Shown here one piece after another: positions 6,659 through 8,708 of a stretch of DNA of 8,708 bases. Location: positions 1-8,708 of the forward strand of contig JAENVZ010000104.1 in NCBI GenBank assembly GCA_016650315.1. The letters are read 5' to 3'. Within the stretch, counting starts at the first letter, position 1; each line of letters starts with the position of its first letter. The notes under the pieces were generated by a model. It was given only the letters and a program-made list of their open reading frames with translations, was not told the origin of the DNA and did no database searches. The stretch is from Alphaproteobacteria bacterium. Lineage in GTDB: Bacteria; Pseudomonadota; Alphaproteobacteria; Sphingomonadales; Sphingomonadaceae. A program made the translations under genes and the position numbers.

Positions 6659-7149
6659 CCGAACAGGAAACAGAGCTTGTAATGGCGGCGCGCAACGCGA
6701 TGCGTAACGCCCATGCGCCCTATAGCCGCTTTGCGGTCGGCGCTGCGGTTCGCCTGACTGATGGCGGCATCATCACCGGCAGCAATTTCGAAAATGCCAG
6801 TTATGGCCTGTCACTCTGCGCCGAAACGGTGGCCCTCGCCGCCGCCAATGCGCAGGGCCGCCTGACCGATGTAGAGGCCATCGCCATGGCCGGCGGCACA
6901 ATCGGACCGGACGGCGACATATCGGGTCATGAAGTCATCCATCCGTGCGGCCGGTGCCGTCAGGTTATCAACGAGGCCGAACAGATAACCGGGCGCTATA
7001 TCCCCATCTACTGCGCCGCAGCGGATCAGGATGGCATGGTCGAAAAGCACAGCCTTGCCGAACTCCTTCCCCATGCCTTTGGCCCCGCCAATCTGGGGAT
7101 CGCGGCGGGAGGATGGACTCATATGGAAACCGAAGCGAAAGATGCCTGA
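6655..7149 (+). CDS. cdd: Cytidine deaminase
   Basis: The 164-residue zinc-dependent enzyme deaminates cytidine and deoxycytidine to uridine and deoxyuridine in pyrimidine salvage. The N-terminal APYSRFAVGAAV (21-32) and NFENASYG (44-51) form the nucleoside pocket. CAE at 55-57 supplies a zinc-ligand Cys55 and the proton-shuttling Glu57. PCGRC (97-101) supplies Cys98 and Cys101. This three-cysteine zinc site and short length indicate the tetrameric class rather than the longer dimeric E. coli Cdd. The C-terminal tail ends with LLPHAFGPANLG, the usual end of the fold, plus about 15 residues. The ATG at 6655-6657 overlaps the GH25-like stop (ATGA), suggesting translational coupling. An ATG at 6586 opens the same frame but lies deep inside the upstream gene. 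dcd starts at the base right after the cdd stop. Confidence 0.95.
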   Translation: MTEQETELVMAARNAMRNAHAPYSRFAVGAAVRLTDGGIITGSNFENASYGLSLCAETVALAAANAQGRLTDVEAIAMAGGTIGPDGDISGHEVIHPCGRCRQVINEAEQITGRYIPIYCAAADQDGMVEKHSLAELLPHAFGPANLGIAAGGWTHMETEAKDA

Positions 7150-7704
7150 ATGTCGATAATGTCAGATAAATGGATTCGCACGCAGGCGCAGGAACACGGC
7201 ATGATCGAGCCGTTTGTCGAGACGCAAAAGCGTGACGGCTGCATCAGCTATGGCCTGTCCTCCTATGGTTATGACGCGCGGGTGTCGGACGAATTCAAGA
7301 TTTTCACCAATGTCGACAGCGCCATTGTCGATCCCAAGAATTTCGACGGCAAAAGTCTGGTCGACCGCAAGACCGATTGCTGCGTCATCCCACCCAACAG
7401 CTTTGCGCTCGCCCGCACCATCGAATATTTCCGCATTCCGCGCGATGTACTGGTCATCTGCCTTGGCAAAAGCACCTATGCGCGGTGCGGCATCATCGTG
7501 AACGTGACCCCGCTGGAACCCGGTTGGGAAGGGCATGTCACGTTGGAATTTTCCAACACGACGCCGCTGCCCGCAAAAATCTATGCCAATGAGGGTGCGT
7601 GCCAATTCCTGTTCCTGCAGGGCAATGAACCATGCGAAACCAGCTACGCCGACCGCGCCGGCAAATATATGGGCCAAAAAGGCGTTACATTACCGCGCCT
7701 GTGA
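7150..7704 (+). CDS. dcd: dCTP deaminase
   Basis: The 184-residue enzyme converts dCTP to dUTP, which a dUTPase then turns into dUMP for thymidylate synthesis. It belongs to the trimeric dUTPase/dCTP deaminase fold. Visible motifs are [13 protein letters not shown] (32-44), [11 protein letters not shown] (105-115) in the triphosphate-binding region, and HVTLEFSN (129-136), where Glu133 corresponds to the catalytic Glu138 of E. coli Dcd. The end [12 protein letters not shown] is the flexible C-terminal lid. The length and the sequence GKSTYARCG fit the alphaproteobacterial form. I see no second active-site motif suggesting a bifunctional DCD-DUT. The start is the ATG at 7150-7152, directly abutting the cdd TGA, with GAAAG eight bases upstream. 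An ATG three codons on (MSDKW) is a lesser alternative. With cdd it supplies uracil nucleotides from cytosine ones. Confidence 0.97.
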   Translation: MSIMSDKWIRTQAQEHGMIEPFVETQKRDGCISYGLSSYGYDARVSDEFKIFTNVDSAIVDPKNFDGKSLVDRKTDCCVIPPNSFALARTIEYFRIPRDVLVICLGKSTYARCGIIVNVTPLEPGWEGHVTLEFSNTTPLPAKIYANEGACQFLFLQGNEPCETSYADRAGKYMGQKGVTLPRL

Positions 7705-7716
7705 CGGGTCCATCTG

Positions 7717-7725
7717 TGCTATAAT
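7717..7725 (+). promoter_or_regulatory. Extended -10 promoter, probably giving a leaderless phosphatase mRNA
   Basis: The bases at 7717-7725 read TGCTATAAT, a perfect extended -10 element (TGnTATAAT). No recognisable -35 lies 16-18 bp upstream (7697-7702 reads GCCTGT). Extended -10 promoters are known to tolerate this. With the last T of the -10 at position -7, the predicted +1 is 7732, exactly the A of the phosphatase ATG. No Shine-Dalgarno sequence lies between the dcd stop and this ATG, which fits a leaderless transcript. Confidence 0.6.
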
Positions 7726-7731
7726 GGCTCC

Positions 7732-8502
7732 ATGCTGAAATATCTGACCCGCAGGAAAAGCCCGGAAGAATCTGCTCCCGTTGCTTCAGTGGGAGAGGGC
7801 CGCAGAGTATATGCCATTGGCGACATTCATGGTCGGCTGGACCTGCTCGATGCGTTGCTGGAACGGATCCACGCCGACAGCGTCGTGCGTGGGGAAGCAG
7901 AATCGCACCTCATTTTCCTGGGCGACCTTATCGATCGTGGCCCGGATTCCGCCGGCGTAGTACGGCGCGCACGGACCCTTGCCGCCGGCGGGCGTGCCAT
8001 CCGCTTTCTCAAGGGCAATCATGAAGAGGTGTTTCTGGATGCCGCACGGGGCGATCTGCAAACGCTCCGTTTCTTCACCCGCATTGGCGGGCGCGAGACA
8101 TTGCTGAGTTATGGCCTGAGCGCCGACGACTTTGATCGCTTCGATATTGAAGAACTGGGCGATTGGATGCTGAACCATGTGCCGCGCGCAGATGTCGATT
8201 TCCTGGAGGATTTCGAAGACATGATCGAAATCGGCGACTATATCTTCGTCCATGCTGGCATTCGGCCCAAAGTGCCGCTGACCGAACAAAACCCGACGGA
8301 TCTGCGCTGGATTCGCGAGGAATTCCTGTCGTGGCGGCAACCTTATGGTGGTAAAATCATCGTGCACGGCCACACGATCACGCAAGATGTGGACGAACAT
8401 TCGAACCGGATCGGGATCGACACCGGCGCCTTTCATAGTGGTCGCCTGACCGCCATCGGGCTGGAGGGCATGGAGCGCTGGTATCTTTCGACGGCGGATT
8501 AG
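7732..8502 (+). CDS. Metallophosphoesterase, PPP-family serine/threonine protein phosphatase
   Basis: The 256-residue protein carries the complete PPP metal-binding signature: GDIHG (30-34), GDLIDRG (64-70), GNHE (95-98), VHAG with His174, and HGHT (212-215). These residues hold a dinuclear metal centre that hydrolyses phosphomonoesters. Bacterial relatives include PrpA/PrpB-type protein phosphatases and the diadenosine-tetraphosphatase-like group. The substrate cannot be told from sequence. There is no signal peptide or membrane segment, so it should be cytosolic. A basic, low-complexity stretch of about 24 residues precedes the domain. The ATG at 7732 lies 27 bp after the dcd stop with no ribosome-binding site. 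A perfect extended -10 just upstream predicts that transcription starts at this codon, which supports this start over internal ones. Read-through from the dcd operon is also possible. Confidence 0.92.
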   Translation: MLKYLTRRKSPEESAPVASVGEGRRVYAIGDIHGRLDLLDALLERIHADSVVRGEAESHLIFLGDLIDRGPDSAGVVRRARTLAAGGRAIRFLKGNHEEVFLDAARGDLQTLRFFTRIGGRETLLSYGLSADDFDRFDIEELGDWMLNHVPRADVDFLEDFEDMIEIGDYIFVHAGIRPKVPLTEQNPTDLRWIREEFLSWRQPYGGKIIVHGHTITQDVDEHSNRIGIDTGAFHSGRLTAIGLEGMERWYLSTAD

Positions 8503-8708
8503 GGTCAGGACCTAACCCGCCATTGAAACCTGTTACCTTACCCGCGTAACCGCACTCTTGTGCGCGCCAACGCCCTTGCTGCGCCGACGAAAGGGACGGC
8601 GAGCCTCGCCATCACGCTCTGGCCGCCGAGCTCTAGTTTTGGTCGCCAGCTACCATACAACGCGAAGAAGGGCGTCCGAGTAAAGCGGCCGTTCCGTGGC
8701 GACCGCAC
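8503..8708. other. Region without a supported gene; several small inverted repeats
   Basis: After the phosphatase stop the sequence holds four short inverted repeats: TTAGG/CCTAA (8499-8515), GTTAC/GTAAC (8532-8550), CGCAC-TCTT-GTGCG (8551-8564) and GGCGAG-C-CTCGCC (8598-8610). The first overlaps the stop codon and could be a weak terminator, but no T-run follows. One plus-strand frame (from 8527) and one minus-strand frame (stop at 8538-8540) stay open to the window edge. Neither translation resembles a family I know, so I call no gene. Confidence 0.4.

Noticed and set aside
7786..8436. A 216-codon minus-strand open frame opposite the phosphatase
   Set aside because: It overlaps all PPP signature motifs on the other strand, and its translation matches no family.
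8527..8708. Partial genes on either strand running off the right edge
   Set aside because: Both the plus frame from 8527 and the minus frame ending at 8538-8540 stay open for under 65 codons and show no recognisable family motif.
1..8708. Mobile element, CRISPR array, toxin-antitoxin or defence system
   Set aside because: I found no transposase, integrase, direct-repeat array, attachment site or defence-protein motif. The genes are housekeeping in character.

Overview
The window looks like ordinary chromosome from an alphaproteobacterium, most likely a sphingomonad (Sphingomonas/Sphingobium-like). Supporting points are the moderately high GC coding style, a UPF0262 protein (a family I know from alphaproteobacteria), a 184-residue alphaproteobacterial-type dCTP deaminase, and a DnaB with alphaproteobacterial-style insertions. 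The genus is inferred from family resemblance, not from a search.

Layout. (1) 1-153 (+): the last 50 codons of an iron-sulfur-type CysH (APS/PAPS reductase), convergent with (2) dnaB on the minus strand (192-1703). (3) Upstream of dnaB on the same strand is a pair reading mdoG/mdoD-type (3829-5346) then mdoH (1807-3699), which makes osmoregulated periplasmic glucans. A 103-bp gap between mdoH and dnaB carries a perfect DnaA box next to a degenerate one. (4) A divergent intergenic region (5347-5479) separates these from (5) a very tightly packed plus-strand set: UPF0262 (5480-5962), a membrane-anchored GH25-fold protein lacking its catalytic residues (5966-6658), cdd (6655-7149) and dcd (7150-7704). 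(6) A PPP-family phosphatase (7732-8502) follows, with its own extended -10 promoter placed so that its mRNA should begin at the A of the start codon. (7) 8503-8708 holds small inverted repeats and no gene I can support.

How the genes work together. MdoH polymerises beta-1,2-linked glucose from UDP-glucose and moves it across the inner membrane. The Tat-exported MdoG/D protein then processes the glucan in the periplasm. Cdd and Dcd both deaminate cytosine compounds and feed uracil nucleotides and, through dUTP, dTMP synthesis. DnaB is the replicative helicase, and the DnaA boxes in its upstream region suggest a link between initiation and helicase supply.

I see no mobile element, CRISPR array, tRNA/rRNA or defence system. 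The items most worth checking are the GH25 pseudoenzyme inside a nucleotide-metabolism operon, the precisely leaderless phosphatase promoter, the tandem DnaA boxes at dnaB, and the unresolved 5' end of mdoH with its in-phase A-AAA-AAG slippery heptamer.
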